Shown: one piece after another, positions 53,777 to 63,053 of the stretch
Layout: each line of letters opens with the position of its first letter
How positions within the stretch are numbered: position 1 is the stretch's first letter
NCBI GenBank assembly: GCA_016214035.1
Contig: JACRPF010000011.1
Coordinates: 1-64,000 of the forward strand
Direction: 5' to 3'
Source of the DNA: Spirochaetota bacterium
GTDB lineage: Bacteria; Spirochaetota; Brachyspiria; Brachyspirales; JACRPF01
DNA length: 64,000 nt
The notes under the pieces: model-generated
Told to the model about the DNA's origin: nothing
Databases searched by the model: none
Seen by the model: the letters and a program-made list of their open reading frames with translations, nothing else
Position numbers and translations under genes: made by a program

Positions 53777-56698
53777 ATGAAAAAAATCATGCCATGGCTG
53801 ATGATCGTTTTCATGGCGTCGGCATTGACGCTCGCGGCGCAGACGGCGGAAGACCTGTATGTCAACGCATCCAAGGCGTTCGATGAAAAGGCGTATGCGC
53901 TCGCGGCCAATCAGTATGTCCGTCTCATCACGATGTTTCCCCTGTCCGCCGCCGCCGACAAAGCGCACTATTATCTTTCAGTCTCCTATTACCATCTCGG
54001 CGAATATGAAAAAACGATACGTTATCTCGGCATATTCCTGAAGCAATACCCGTTATCCCCGCTCCGCGGCAAGGCGTATTACTGGCTTGCGCAGAGTTAT
54101 TACAAAAAAAAGGACCTTCCGCTCGCCCGCGACAATTACCGCACCGTCGTGGAGCAGTATCCGGACGATGATTACGCACCGCTGTGCGCCTATTCCATCG
54201 GCTATATATTCTTTGAACAGAAGCGATATGAAGAGGCGATATTCGAATTCAAAACGGTGCTCACGCGTTATCCGAAAAGCGCTATAACATCCGAGGTGAT
54301 GCTCAGGCTCGGTATCGCCTATAACGCGAACGGCCAGGACCCCGAAGGTACCGCGATGCTTACGCGCCTCTATACCGCGGCCCAGGGACGCTACCGGTCG
54401 CTTGCCGCATATTATCTTGCGCGCAATCATATGACGATGGGCAGAAACACCAACGCGATGAACTTCTTCAGGGAGGCAGTCAGCGAGCCGTCTGAAATAC
54501 TTGAAAACGCCACCGGGTATTTGGTGACCCTTTCACTGGATGCGAAGGACATTGCCGGAGCGTATGCGTATGCGAAACGGTTTATCAATACGACACCGGT
54601 GACCCCGTCGATGTACATCGCATACCTCTACATCCGTACACTCATCGCGCGCGGCGAGGGACGCGAGGCGGCAGCATACTATGACACCATCAAGCATCTG
54701 CCGATGTCGTATCGTCCGGAGATATTCGCTGAATTCGTACGCTACTACTACGCCGCAAACGACCTGGTCAACGGCGAGCGCTTCATGCAGAGTCTTGCCG
54801 GCGAACATGCCACGAACACGCTCGCCGAAACACTCACCGCCGTGGGAACGCTCTATCGAACGTCCGGTTCGTTCTCAAATGCCGCGGTTTTCTATTCGCG
54901 CGCATCGGTATTCTCGAATGCCGACACCTACGGTCCGGCACGATACGGACTCGGCATTGCGCTTGCCGGTCTCGGCAGAACGAACGATGCCGTCAGCGAG
55001 CTGCGTGCGTCATTGAACCTCTTGAAAGACAAGTGGCCCGCGTTCTTTTTTCTCACCGGCATACTCATCGATGACGGACGGACGAACGACGCGCTTATGC
55101 TCATCGGCGCCGGAGAAAAATATGACGGATACGCCGAACATAAAACGGACGTGCTTGAGCTGAAAAGCTACGTGTTCCTCGAGATGAAGGACTACGAAAA
55201 GGCGAAAGCAGCGGCGCGTGAACTCACCGCCACGGATTACGCCGACCGCGCCTATTACCGCCTCGGTGTTATCGCCTACAATGAAAAGGACTACGAAGGG
55301 TCGCGCGCGCACTTTGCAACGGTGGTGACAAAATATCCTTCATCAGTAAAATACCTGCAGTCGCTCAAGGAACTTGCCGAGGTATGCTACCGCCTGAAAC
55401 GGTATGCAGACGCGCGGGGCTATTTCCTCTCCTATGCGGCAGCACGCACCAAAGGCAGCGCCGGCGACTATGCATACGGCCTTATGCGCGCCGCGTGGTG
55501 TGATTTCAGTCTCAGCGACTACACGGCATCGGCAAAACGTTTCCGTGAGGCGGCTGACGCATACAAGGAAGGCGAGCAGTTCTTTCAGGCGCACATGCTC
55601 GTGGCGAAATCACATTACAATGCGCGCGCCTACAAAGAGGCAATTGAACAATACCGCTGGCTCATCAAACAGCTTGAAAACCTCAAACTGCACGGCGACA
55701 TACTCCTTGACGCCTGCTACGACCTCGGCGGCGCGTATACCATCAGCGGCAGGGACGAGGACGCCGAGCGCGTGTGGCAGCTCATGCTCACCCGTTTTCC
55801 CGGCAACAAATATGCCGACGAAGTGATGATGAAACTCGCCGATACGCATCTGCAGAAAAAACGCTACGACGCCTCCGCCGGATATTACGATGCGCTCATC
55901 GCACGGCAGTCGCCGCGGTACGCCGAAGAGGCCCGGTACCGCAAAGGCGATGCGTTGGTCGCCGCGGGAAGTTACAAGGACGCGATGAAGGTGCTTAAGG
56001 ATTATATCGATGATTATCCGAAAGGCCAGTTCGTCCGCGACGCCTACTACAAACTCGCGGTCGCGTATCACCGTACCGAGTTCACCGCCGAGGCCGTTGC
56101 GAATTACCGGAAGGCCTTGGCACTCGCACCGGCTGCGGACGCTTCCGCCGAGACGCGCGCCGCAAAAATCGCCATTGCCGATATCCTTTATGACACAAAG
56201 CAGTTCGGCGAATGGCTGCCGTATGTAAAATCGGTCATTGACGACGCATCGCTTTCCGGTGAGGAAAAAACACCGATACTGCTTGAGCTCGGAACGTATT
56301 TCGAGGATATCGACCCGGCAGTGTCCGCGACGTATTACCAGCGCATCGCCGACCATGAGGCGAACCCGAAAGCCGCCGAAGCCGCCATGTTCTCGCTTGC
56401 GCGCATCTATTTCAAGGCGAAAGACTATGCAAAGGCGCAGCAGTACCTCAAGCGCTACTACACGGCGTTCAGCGAAGCGGGTGAACACCGTGTCGATGCG
56501 GTATTCTTTCTCGCCTGCACCTCGTACTACGGCGGCGACATGGAAACGGCGAAAAAGTATTTTCGGTATATCGTCACCACGCATCCGACTTCAACCCGTG
56601 CCGAGCTTTCAAAGAATATACTGGCAGAGATGCTCGATGAGGATAACAAGACATCCCGCTCGAGCATACTGGATACACGCAGTTTCGAGATCAGGTAA
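53777..56698 (+). CDS. Large exported TPR-repeat protein
   Basis: This 973-aa protein has a signal peptide (MPWLMIVFMASALTLAAQ) and consists almost wholly of TPR-like repeats of the BamD/YbgF type (ADKAHYYLSVSYYHLGEY, GKAYYWLAQSYYKKKDL and many others). Such solenoids usually act as scaffolds in the periplasm or outer membrane. No enzymatic domain is seen. The start is fixed by the signal peptide. Confidence 0.8.
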   Translation: MKKIMPWLMIVFMASALTLAAQTAEDLYVNASKAFDEKAYALAANQYVRLITMFPLSAAADKAHYYLSVSYYHLGEYEKTIRYLGIFLKQYPLSPLRGKAYYWLAQSYYKKKDLPLARDNYRTVVEQYPDDDYAPLCAYSIGYIFFEQKRYEEAIFEFKTVLTRYPKSAITSEVMLRLGIAYNANGQDPEGTAMLTRLYTAAQGRYRSLAAYYLARNHMTMGRNTNAMNFFREAVSEPSEILENATGYLVTLSLDAKDIAGAYAYAKRFINTTPVTPSMYIAYLYIRTLIARGEGREAAAYYDTIKHLPMSYRPEIFAEFVRYYYAANDLVNGERFMQSLAGEHATNTLAETLTAVGTLYRTSGSFSNAAVFYSRASVFSNADTYGPARYGLGIALAGLGRTNDAVSELRASLNLLKDKWPAFFFLTGILIDDGRTNDALMLIGAGEKYDGYAEHKTDVLELKSYVFLEMKDYEKAKAAARELTATDYADRAYYRLGVIAYNEKDYEGSRAHFATVVTKYPSSVKYLQSLKELAEVCYRLKRYADARGYFLSYAAARTKGSAGDYAYGLMRAAWCDFSLSDYTASAKRFREAADAYKEGEQFFQAHMLVAKSHYNARAYKEAIEQYRWLIKQLENLKLHGDILLDACYDLGGAYTISGRDEDAERVWQLMLTRFPGNKYADEVMMKLADTHLQKKRYDASAGYYDALIARQSPRYAEEARYRKGDALVAAGSYKDAMKVLKDYIDDYPKGQFVRDAYYKLAVAYHRTEFTAEAVANYRKALALAPAADASAETRAAKIAIADILYDTKQFGEWLPYVKSVIDDASLSGEEKTPILLELGTYFEDIDPAVSATYYQRIADHEANPKAAEAAMFSLARIYFKAKDYAKAQQYLKRYYTAFSEAGEHRVDAVFFLACTSYYGGDMETAKKYFRYIVTTHPTSTRAELSKNILAEMLDEDNKTSRSSILDTRSFEIR

Positions 56699-56704
56699 GA
56701 AAGC

Positions 56705-57517
56705 TTATTTTCGATTCCGCCGGAACTGCGCCGGGGACATGCCGCATTTCCGTTTGAAAACATTCGAGAAATGATATGCATCGGTGAAACACAGGAGCCG
56801 CGCGACTTCGCGGATATTCATACCGCCGTACATGAGCAGATTTTTCGCGTGCGCGATCTTCCGGGACAAAAGATAATCATACGGCGTAGTGTCCAGTTCG
56901 TTTTTGAATATGCGTATCACCTGCGCCCTGCTCCTGCCGATGCACTCGGCCGCCTTCGCGAGCGACGCCCTTCCCTCGACGCAGCCGTCCAGATATTCCA
57001 TGATGCGCTGCGCATGGACGGACAATTGCGAATGGTGCGCGGTCATTTCAGATAACAACATAACAATAGTGTGGAAGAGCGACATCATCTGCCGATGCGC
57101 AACGGCAACACCGTCATCCCCGCTCTTCTCCGCACACGCGAGCATTTTCCTGAACAACGGGCCTAGTGACGGCATACCGATGTAATGTACCGCGGATAAT
57201 CGGTACGCTTTTATCATCTCGTCGGCAAGCGGACCAACGGCCCAGAACCAGATTTTCCGCCACGGGTTTTCCGGATCGGATTCCAGACGGTACGGCACGC
57301 CTTTGGGCAGAATGTATACACCGCCGCGTTCGGGACGGTATTCCATACCGCGAATGATAAGTCTTCCCCTGCCGCCGGTCGTATATGCGAATGTAGTACC
57401 GCCGTTATGGTCGTTGACACGGGTATAGTTTTTATCCCCGTCAAGCCTTCCGGCCGCGATGATATGCGCCGGGGCGTGGTCGGGCGCGGGAATGGTATAG
57501 GAACGTTCGCGGGTCAT
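56705..57517 (-). CDS. AraC-family transcriptional regulator
   Basis: This 270-aa protein has an N-terminal cupin domain (GGVYILPKGVPYRLESDP) and a C-terminal HTH pair (LAKAAECIGRSRAQVIRIFK and NIREVARLLCFTDAYHFSNVFK). It is divergent from the DUF5060 glycosidase-like gene at 57862 and probably controls it. A promoter with the -10 box 6 nt before the ATG points to a leaderless transcript. The gene ends 6 bp from the TPR gene. Confidence 0.9.
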   Translation of the reverse strand: MTRERSYTIPAPDHAPAHIIAAGRLDGDKNYTRVNDHNGGTTFAYTTGGRGRLIIRGMEYRPERGGVYILPKGVPYRLESDPENPWRKIWFWAVGPLADEMIKAYRLSAVHYIGMPSLGPLFRKMLACAEKSGDDGVAVAHRQMMSLFHTIVMLLSEMTAHHSQLSVHAQRIMEYLDGCVEGRASLAKAAECIGRSRAQVIRIFKNELDTTPYDYLLSRKIAHAKNLLMYGGMNIREVARLLCFTDAYHFSNVFKRKCGMSPAQFRRNRK

Positions 57518-57523
57518 GATTTC

Positions 57524-57551
57524 ATTCTATCATGCCGCGGAGTACTGTAAA
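57524..57551 (-). promoter_or_regulatory. Promoter of the AraC gene ending at 56705
   Basis: On the minus strand TTTACA (57551-57546), 16-bp spacer and TAGAAT (57529-57524), then 6 nt to the ATG at 57517. No ribosome-binding site can fit before the start. Confidence 0.65.
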
Positions 57552-57577
57552 GCGATGTTCAAAGCGCGGGCTATTCA

Positions 57578-57717
57578 CGCTCTCCATGACTACAAAAACC
57601 AACGTATATAGGAGTTGCGCGCATGGAAGCGCGTATCAACACTCTACTCCGCGCTTCGCTAGCGCCAGCGGTGCCGGATGCCGCCGGTGAGCACTCCTGT
57701 GCGAACACGCGAGAGCG
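57578..57717. repeat. GC-rich intergenic stretch with nested inverted repeats
   Basis: CGCTCTC (57579-57585 region) and GAGAGCG (near 57712) enclose several hairpins, including one near 57610-57650 (GGAGT...ACTCC around GTTG/CAAC and GCGC arms) and GCGC-TTCGCTA-GCGC. The gap 57518-57861 between the divergent AraC and DUF5060 genes otherwise holds only their promoters; I see no gene in it. Confidence 0.4.
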
Positions 57718-57861
57718 ACAACATGACAGTGCTTCACTGCAGGCGTAGAATTGAAGATGTTCATAATTTACATCCGTTTACGCCTATACTACATCCCCGA
57801 AATATGTTTTCTGACATATACTCATACTAGTATGTTTTCCATCGACACTGCGGAGGCGCTT

Positions 57862-60534
57862 ATGAACATCGCATTAAAAAGTATAATACCGGCACTCGCC
57901 TTCTCAACTATGATTTTCGGTGCCGAAACATCGGCCCTTGAAAAAAAGATAACCGTCAATGACGCGGGGTTTGAGGGAACATCGTGGTGGTATAACAAGT
58001 CGCAGCAGACCGCTGACGATGCCTGCGAAGGAAAGAAATCGCTCAGGTTCTCAGGAAACGAAAAACAGAGCGCGGTGCTCAACTCGCCGTTCGAGGCCGC
58101 CCCGGGAATTCCGCTGCGCATCTCGATATCATTCAAAAATCGCGGCGGCTCAACAGACGGCGACGTATATGCGGCATTCATCGAATACACCCGCGCCGGA
58201 AATGTCTGGGTGAAGGAGCACCCGCATACAACGGCGAAAATACCCGCAGCACAATCATGGGAACCCGTTCGTTTCGATCTTGCCGTACCGGTTTACGACA
58301 GGGCGACATCATATCTGAAACTTGCCGTCGGCGTTGTCCCGAAAGGAAGTATCGATCTTCTGGCCGACCGCGTCGAGGCCTATACCGCCGGTGAAACGCA
58401 GAAAGCGGTGTCATTCATCGAAACATTACGTGCACCGTATTCCGCCGCATCCCCGGGAGTTCCATCCGTGGATAATTTCCGGATGACGGCATCGGCGGGG
58501 CAATATGAAAAGATTGAAGCGTCATTCAATGTGCAGGCGGCTTACCGCAACGTATTCGATCCGGAGGATATTCTTGTCAACGCGGTTATCACGAAACCCG
58601 ACGGATATACGGTTACCATCCCCGCGTTCTTCATGCTGCCGCTTGAGCCGGAGAACGGCCTCACGCAGATGCTCTATTCGGGCAAGTACCGGACGAACGG
58701 CCCTGCGTGCTGGATGGTGCGTTATGCGGGCGATAAACCCGGAGCATATGCCATGAAGATAACCGTGCGCGACGCGCAGGGCGTCACCGCTGAATCGACG
58801 GCATACCCATTCACGGTGACCGTATCGAAAAAACCGGGGTTCGTCAGAGTGAGCACCGCGAACCCGAACTATTTCGAGCGCAGCGACGGCTCGGCATTTT
58901 TCGGCTGCGGAGCCAATGTACCATGGACGCGCCTGAACGAAAAACCGAAAAGCGGAGCACCGTCATATGAAAATTATTTCGGGCGCGCCGCGGGAATGAT
59001 GAACGCCACGCGCGTGTGGCTCTGCCACTGGGCATGGCTGGAATGGACACCGCAGGAGAAAAAGAACGATACCCATTCGTACGCGGGCCTCGGGTATTAC
59101 AATCAGCATATCGCGGCGCATCTTGACCGCGTCATCGCGCTCGCAGAATCAAACGAATACGCCGTGATGCTCACGCTTGAGGACAATAACGAGCATATGG
59201 GCGGCACATCGTATGACGCATGGAAGTTCAATCCGTACAACGTGGAGAACGGCGGCGTAGTGACGTCATTCAATGAACTTTTAAAAAGCGAAACCGCACG
59301 GAAGTGGTACAAGAAACGCCTGCGCTATATCATCGCACGATGGGGCTACAGCAGATCTCTCTGGGCGCTCAACGGCTTCAACGATTACGACGACGCCTCG
59401 CCTGACGCGCTTTCGTTTATCACCGAAGCGCGCGATTATCTCCATAAAATAACCGCCGGCTGGCGGCCGATCATCTATGGCGCCAATTATAAACGCAAAG
59501 CTAACGAACGTATGGATTATTCGCAGGGAGTGACTTCGTTTGCAAAACCCGGCGTGGCGCAGGAATGCTATTACACCGACGACATCACATGGTTCCGTGA
59601 AACGCTGCATACCGAGCTCTGGGACAATCTTGCCAAAGGCATCGCCGCAGTGATGGTTTGGGAGCATACCATGGTCGACCGCACCGATTCGTGGGATCTC
59701 TTCCGCAACGTGCTTGCGTTCACCGGCGATATCGCGCTGTCGGTCAAACCGTGGAAACCGGCGACGGTACGCGTGACGAAAGCATCGGCCGAGGGAAGCG
59801 GATTCTCTCGCGTCATCATTGCGTCATCGTACGGCGACGTACCCGATTGGGGAGTCCGCGCGCCGAAGGATTCATTCGTTATTGACACCACAGAGAACGC
59901 CGTGTGGCTTGAAGGTATGAGCAGAACGCTCTACGGTAAACGAGGCGACAGAAAGGACTGGCGCCTCACGCCGTCGTTCACCATGGATATGCCGGGACCG
60001 GGTAAATTCATCGCGCGCGTCGATGAGATAGGCGGCGGCAGTCAGACTATGGTCGCATCGGTCGACGGAAACGAGGTGCAGCGGAGGACGTATGGCCGCG
60101 GCCGCCGTTACCTTACGCCCGATGAGATGTGGTTCGAAGTGCCGCTTCCCGCAGGCAAACACACCGTGATGCTCGAGAACGCCGCGGACGACTGGCTCCG
60201 CGCGGGCAAATACTACGTCGTCATCGACGTGAACGACCCGAAAGGACTTGTGGGTGCGCGAGGTCTTTCCGCCGGCGATGAGGCGTTTGCGTATCTGCCC
60301 AATCAGACCTACGGGCAGCTCTACCGTAATGTGCTGAAACGCGAACCCGTACCGCTTACTGATGTTGCCGTTGCATTCGAAGGACTTGCCGACGGCGCGT
60401 ATCGTGTGATTATTATGGATCCGTTCACGGGTACGGTGACCTCGGACGGCGCGGGCGAATCGTCGGGCGGAAAACTCGCCGTAACGATAAAAAGACTTGA
60501 GCGCGATGCGGCAGTAAAAGTGAAACGAAAATAG
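57862..60534 (+). CDS. Exported DUF5060 / clan GH-A glycosidase-like protein
   Basis: This 890-aa protein has a signal peptide (LKSIIPALAFSTMIFGAE), an N-terminal beta-sandwich (about 30-190), a DUF5060-like domain (about 215-325), a TIM-barrel domain starting YFERSDGSAFFGCGANVPW (about residue 335) and a C-terminal beta domain. The position usually holding an acid/base NE reads ALNGFNDYDD, so catalytic activity is uncertain. GGAGG lies 5 nt before the ATG at 57862; longer frames start in the intergenic repeats. Confidence 0.78.
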   Translation: MNIALKSIIPALAFSTMIFGAETSALEKKITVNDAGFEGTSWWYNKSQQTADDACEGKKSLRFSGNEKQSAVLNSPFEAAPGIPLRISISFKNRGGSTDGDVYAAFIEYTRAGNVWVKEHPHTTAKIPAAQSWEPVRFDLAVPVYDRATSYLKLAVGVVPKGSIDLLADRVEAYTAGETQKAVSFIETLRAPYSAASPGVPSVDNFRMTASAGQYEKIEASFNVQAAYRNVFDPEDILVNAVITKPDGYTVTIPAFFMLPLEPENGLTQMLYSGKYRTNGPACWMVRYAGDKPGAYAMKITVRDAQGVTAESTAYPFTVTVSKKPGFVRVSTANPNYFERSDGSAFFGCGANVPWTRLNEKPKSGAPSYENYFGRAAGMMNATRVWLCHWAWLEWTPQEKKNDTHSYAGLGYYNQHIAAHLDRVIALAESNEYAVMLTLEDNNEHMGGTSYDAWKFNPYNVENGGVVTSFNELLKSETARKWYKKRLRYIIARWGYSRSLWALNGFNDYDDASPDALSFITEARDYLHKITAGWRPIIYGANYKRKANERMDYSQGVTSFAKPGVAQECYYTDDITWFRETLHTELWDNLAKGIAAVMVWEHTMVDRTDSWDLFRNVLAFTGDIALSVKPWKPATVRVTKASAEGSGFSRVIIASSYGDVPDWGVRAPKDSFVIDTTENAVWLEGMSRTLYGKRGDRKDWRLTPSFTMDMPGPGKFIARVDEIGGGSQTMVASVDGNEVQRRTYGRGRRYLTPDEMWFEVPLPAGKHTVMLENAADDWLRAGKYYVVIDVNDPKGLVGARGLSAGDEAFAYLPNQTYGQLYRNVLKREPVPLTDVAVAFEGLADGAYRVIIMDPFTGTVTSDGAGESSGGKLAVTIKRLERDAAVKVKRK

Positions 60535-60554
60535 TTTCGCGCTGCGATACGTTG

Positions 60555-61370
60555 TTACTTTTTCTTCGCAAGCGCTTCGTTGAGACTGCCCATCCGGTAG
60601 CCTTTCATGTCGATGCTCACCCAGGTGTAGCCAAGCTCACGCAGCCGTCTGTCTATCGCGCCGCGTATACCGTCTTTCATGATCTTCCGTATGTCTTTCC
60701 CGGGAACTTCGATACGTGCAAGCTTTCCATGATGCCGTACGCGTACGATGACGAATCCGAGCGAGCGTATGAACGCCTCGGCGCCGCTCACCATGCGAAT
60801 ACCCTCACGGGTAATGCGCTCGCCGTACGGAAAACGGCTGGCGAGACACGGGTTTGCCGGCTTGTTCCACGTGGGCAGACGAAGTTTTTTCGATGCACGC
60901 CTGATGTCGTCTTTTGAGAATCCCGCATCCCTGAGCGGGCTTAGTATCGGAAGTTCGAACGCCACTTTGCTGCCGGGACGATAATCGTGCGTATCGTCGG
61001 CATTGGTACCGTCAAGCACATGTGTGAATCCTTCTGCCTTTGCACGGGCGAATATCTCGGTGAAGAACGCTTTTTTGCAATAATAACAACGGTCGGGGCT
61101 GTTCTCTACAAACCGCTCGTCGTCGAACTCGCCGCTGGGGAGTATCACATGCCGTACATCAAGCGATGACGCCACATTTTTCGCGATGTTCATCTCCTCT
61201 TCGGTGTACGATTCTGAAGCGCCGGTAAGCGCGAGCACATTGTCTTTGCCGAGCGTGTTCACCGCTGCTGCAAGCAGATATGACGAATCAACGCCGCCGG
61301 AGAACGCGATGACAACACGTCCGAGTTTTTCAAGCGAAGATGCGAGTTGTGTCTCTTTATCAGTATTCAT
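60555..61370 (-). CDS. larE: LarE-type ATP-dependent sulfur transferase
   Basis: This 271-aa PP-loop protein has SGGVDSS for ATP, ENSPDRCYYCKKAFF and PANPCLASRFPYG. LarE inserts sulfur into the nickel-pincer cofactor of lactate racemase and related enzymes. The CxxC plus the distal Cys make three cysteines, as in forms that use a [4Fe-4S] cluster in place of a sacrificial Cys. No larB, larC or larA is in the window. Its promoter ends 7 nt before the ATG, predicting a leaderless transcript. Confidence 0.9.
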   Translation of the reverse strand: MNTDKETQLASSLEKLGRVVIAFSGGVDSSYLLAAAVNTLGKDNVLALTGASESYTEEEMNIAKNVASSLDVRHVILPSGEFDDERFVENSPDRCYYCKKAFFTEIFARAKAEGFTHVLDGTNADDTHDYRPGSKVAFELPILSPLRDAGFSKDDIRRASKKLRLPTWNKPANPCLASRFPYGERITREGIRMVSGAEAFIRSLGFVIVRVRHHGKLARIEVPGKDIRKIMKDGIRGAIDRRLRELGYTWVSIDMKGYRMGSLNEALAKKK

Positions 61371-61377
61371 GGATGAT

Positions 61378-61405
61378 ACTATATAATTTTATTCCGCTTT
61401 TTCAA
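61378..61405 (-). promoter_or_regulatory. Promoter of larE
   Basis: On the minus strand TTGAAA (61405-61400), 16-bp spacer and TATAGT (61383-61378), followed by 7 nt and the ATG at 61370. Confidence 0.65.
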
Positions 61406-61424
61406 TCGTGCTTCCGAAACGGAC

Positions 61425-61452
61425 TTGACGCTGTGAAAATTCAGGATATAGT
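61425..61452 (+). promoter_or_regulatory. Promoter of the acyltransferase gene
   Basis: TTGACG (61425-61430), 16-bp spacer, TATAGT (61447-61452). The predicted leader to 61509 is about 50 nt. It is divergent from the larE promoter, 20 bp away. Confidence 0.7.
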
Positions 61453-61508
61453 AAGGATCATGTGACTGCATCGATGCAGCATGTTACTACTTTATTCATC
61501 AGGTACCT

Positions 61509-62819
61509 ATGAAAGAACTGGAAAAGATCGAAGATTATTTCCCCTATATCGGCCATAATCTTGATAAACCCGGCCCGCTCGACACGGAATCACTCAGAAA
61601 GCCCATCATAGAGACGCTCTTCGACAAAAGCGTGTACATCGCCGAAAAAGACCGTCTTGAGATGACCAATCCCGGACCAAAGGGCATTTTCGCAAGCGCC
61701 GTCGTCCGGGGAATAACGGCGCAGAAGAAAATCGCCGCGGATCCCGATGCGGTAGAAGCGATCGTACCGCGTCATCGTACGCTCTACGACTACAGTCTGC
61801 ACATGCCGCTCCACGCACACTTCGTCACCAAGGAAGTGATGCTCCTCGCCGGGCATAATCTCTTTGTCGGAAGTTATGCGGAACTGCTCAGGAATTACGG
61901 CGGCATCGTCTTCGTGCGGAACGATGCATTCCTCACACGCAAAGGATATCCGAAAGCGTTCATATCACAGCAGCATTATTTCAAGGATGTGTTCCCGGCC
62001 TACCTGAAACAGGAAATGATTGTAGGCGCGGGTGAAAAACACGTGAAACGCGATTTCATTTTCTACCCCGGCCAGGAAAAGGACCCGATCACCAAAGTGC
62101 GTAACGGCGGCCGCACGAAATCGGGACTCCTGCGCGCGCTCAATCCCGTCTTCTTCGAGATCTTCAGCAGAATAACCCGGGAGGACAGCCGGACTAAATT
62201 CTACATCACCCCGGTGTGCATCTCATTCTCAAAATACCCCGACGCTCCGTACATCGTTCATCCGTCAAAGCATAAAGGCATCCTCAAAATGCTCCGCTAT
62301 CTGGATGAACAGAAATTCGTCTACACCCGGTACGTGAACTATTCCAACAAACACCCGGAGGCGAAAGTAGACGCCGTCGTCTCATACGGCGAGCCGAAAC
62401 TTTTCTCCGGCAACGATTTCAAATCAACCAGGGAACTCGTCAATTTTGTTTCCAGCGTACAGCATGATATCGGCAGGCTTGAAAGCATATTTCCGCTCAA
62501 TCTTCTCTTCCGCGCGATGAACGGCGAACCCGATGTCGCTGTTGCGGAACTGCAGACACGGGCACAGAAGTTGTTCGAACACTATGCCTCACTGGGCATC
62601 AATGTAGAAAAAGTTGCCGATGCGCAGGGAAACATGAAGCCCGTGAGCGAGCTTATTGAGTCGTCGTTGAGGACGATCAATTCAAATCCCGGGTTCAATA
62701 TCGGCGGCGTGAAAACCGATCATTTCCTCTCCAGCACGTCCGGTCGTCTGTACTCGCATGACGCCAAACTGCAGCAGTGGTATATCAATCTGACGAAACA
62801 CCTCGACCCCGCAGGTTGA
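61509..62819 (+). CDS. PlsC/PlsB-type glycerolipid acyltransferase
   Basis: This 436-aa protein has an H-x4-D catalytic motif in PRHRTLYDYSLH (about residue 90) and a distal segment YPGQEKDPITKVRNGGRTKS that fits the phosphate-binding motif of glycerol-3-phosphate acyltransferases, then GLLRALNPVFF and ITPVCISFSKYP. It probably transfers an acyl chain to glycerol-3-phosphate or a lysolipid at the inner membrane. Its large size is nearer to PlsB/DHAPAT relatives than to simple PlsC. Confidence 0.8.
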   Translation: MKELEKIEDYFPYIGHNLDKPGPLDTESLRKPIIETLFDKSVYIAEKDRLEMTNPGPKGIFASAVVRGITAQKKIAADPDAVEAIVPRHRTLYDYSLHMPLHAHFVTKEVMLLAGHNLFVGSYAELLRNYGGIVFVRNDAFLTRKGYPKAFISQQHYFKDVFPAYLKQEMIVGAGEKHVKRDFIFYPGQEKDPITKVRNGGRTKSGLLRALNPVFFEIFSRITREDSRTKFYITPVCISFSKYPDAPYIVHPSKHKGILKMLRYLDEQKFVYTRYVNYSNKHPEAKVDAVVSYGEPKLFSGNDFKSTRELVNFVSSVQHDIGRLESIFPLNLLFRAMNGEPDVAVAELQTRAQKLFEHYASLGINVEKVADAQGNMKPVSELIESSLRTINSNPGFNIGGVKTDHFLSSTSGRLYSHDAKLQQWYINLTKHLDPAG

Positions 62820-62921
62820 TTGTAGAGAAGCCGTGCATGAGTGTTCTTCCTCGGCGACATCTTACTGACGTGCATTTATTTCAACAACGCGATGTGTTTC
62901 GCAAACAGTATTGTCGCTTTC

Positions 62922-62941
62922 GCAATCCATCCATGGATTGC
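62922..62941. terminator. Hairpin after the acyltransferase gene
   Basis: GCAATCC, a 6-nt loop and GGATTGC form a perfect 7-bp stem about 100 bp after the stop at 62819. No T-run follows, so termination is uncertain. Confidence 0.35.
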
Positions 62942-62953
62942 TTGCGCTCGGCG

Positions 62954-63050
62954 TAGCGCGGGCGTCTGTAAACTCTCCAATATTGTACCGCATCCATGCG
63001 GTCATGAATACTGCCGGCTATTCAGAATGAGCTGTTGAAAGCCCGCGCTA
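62954..63050. repeat. 97-bp structured intergenic element
   Basis: TAGCGCGGGC (62954-62963) and GCCCGCGCTA (63041-63050) are a perfect 10-bp inverted repeat. An internal hairpin ACCGCA-TCCA-TGCGGT lies at 62987-63002. The element fills the gap between the acyltransferase and the convergent MBL/cNMP gene, and the AGCGCGGGCT sequence recurs near 57564. Confidence 0.5.
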
Positions 63051-63053
63051 TGG

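Noticed and set aside
55610-56584. 324-codon minus-strand frame within the TPR gene
   Set aside because: The plus-strand TPR repeats are convincing and continuous; the antisense product resembles nothing.
62841-63038. 65-codon frame after the acyltransferase gene
   Set aside because: It overlies perfect hairpins, lacks a ribosome-binding site and has no recognisable product.
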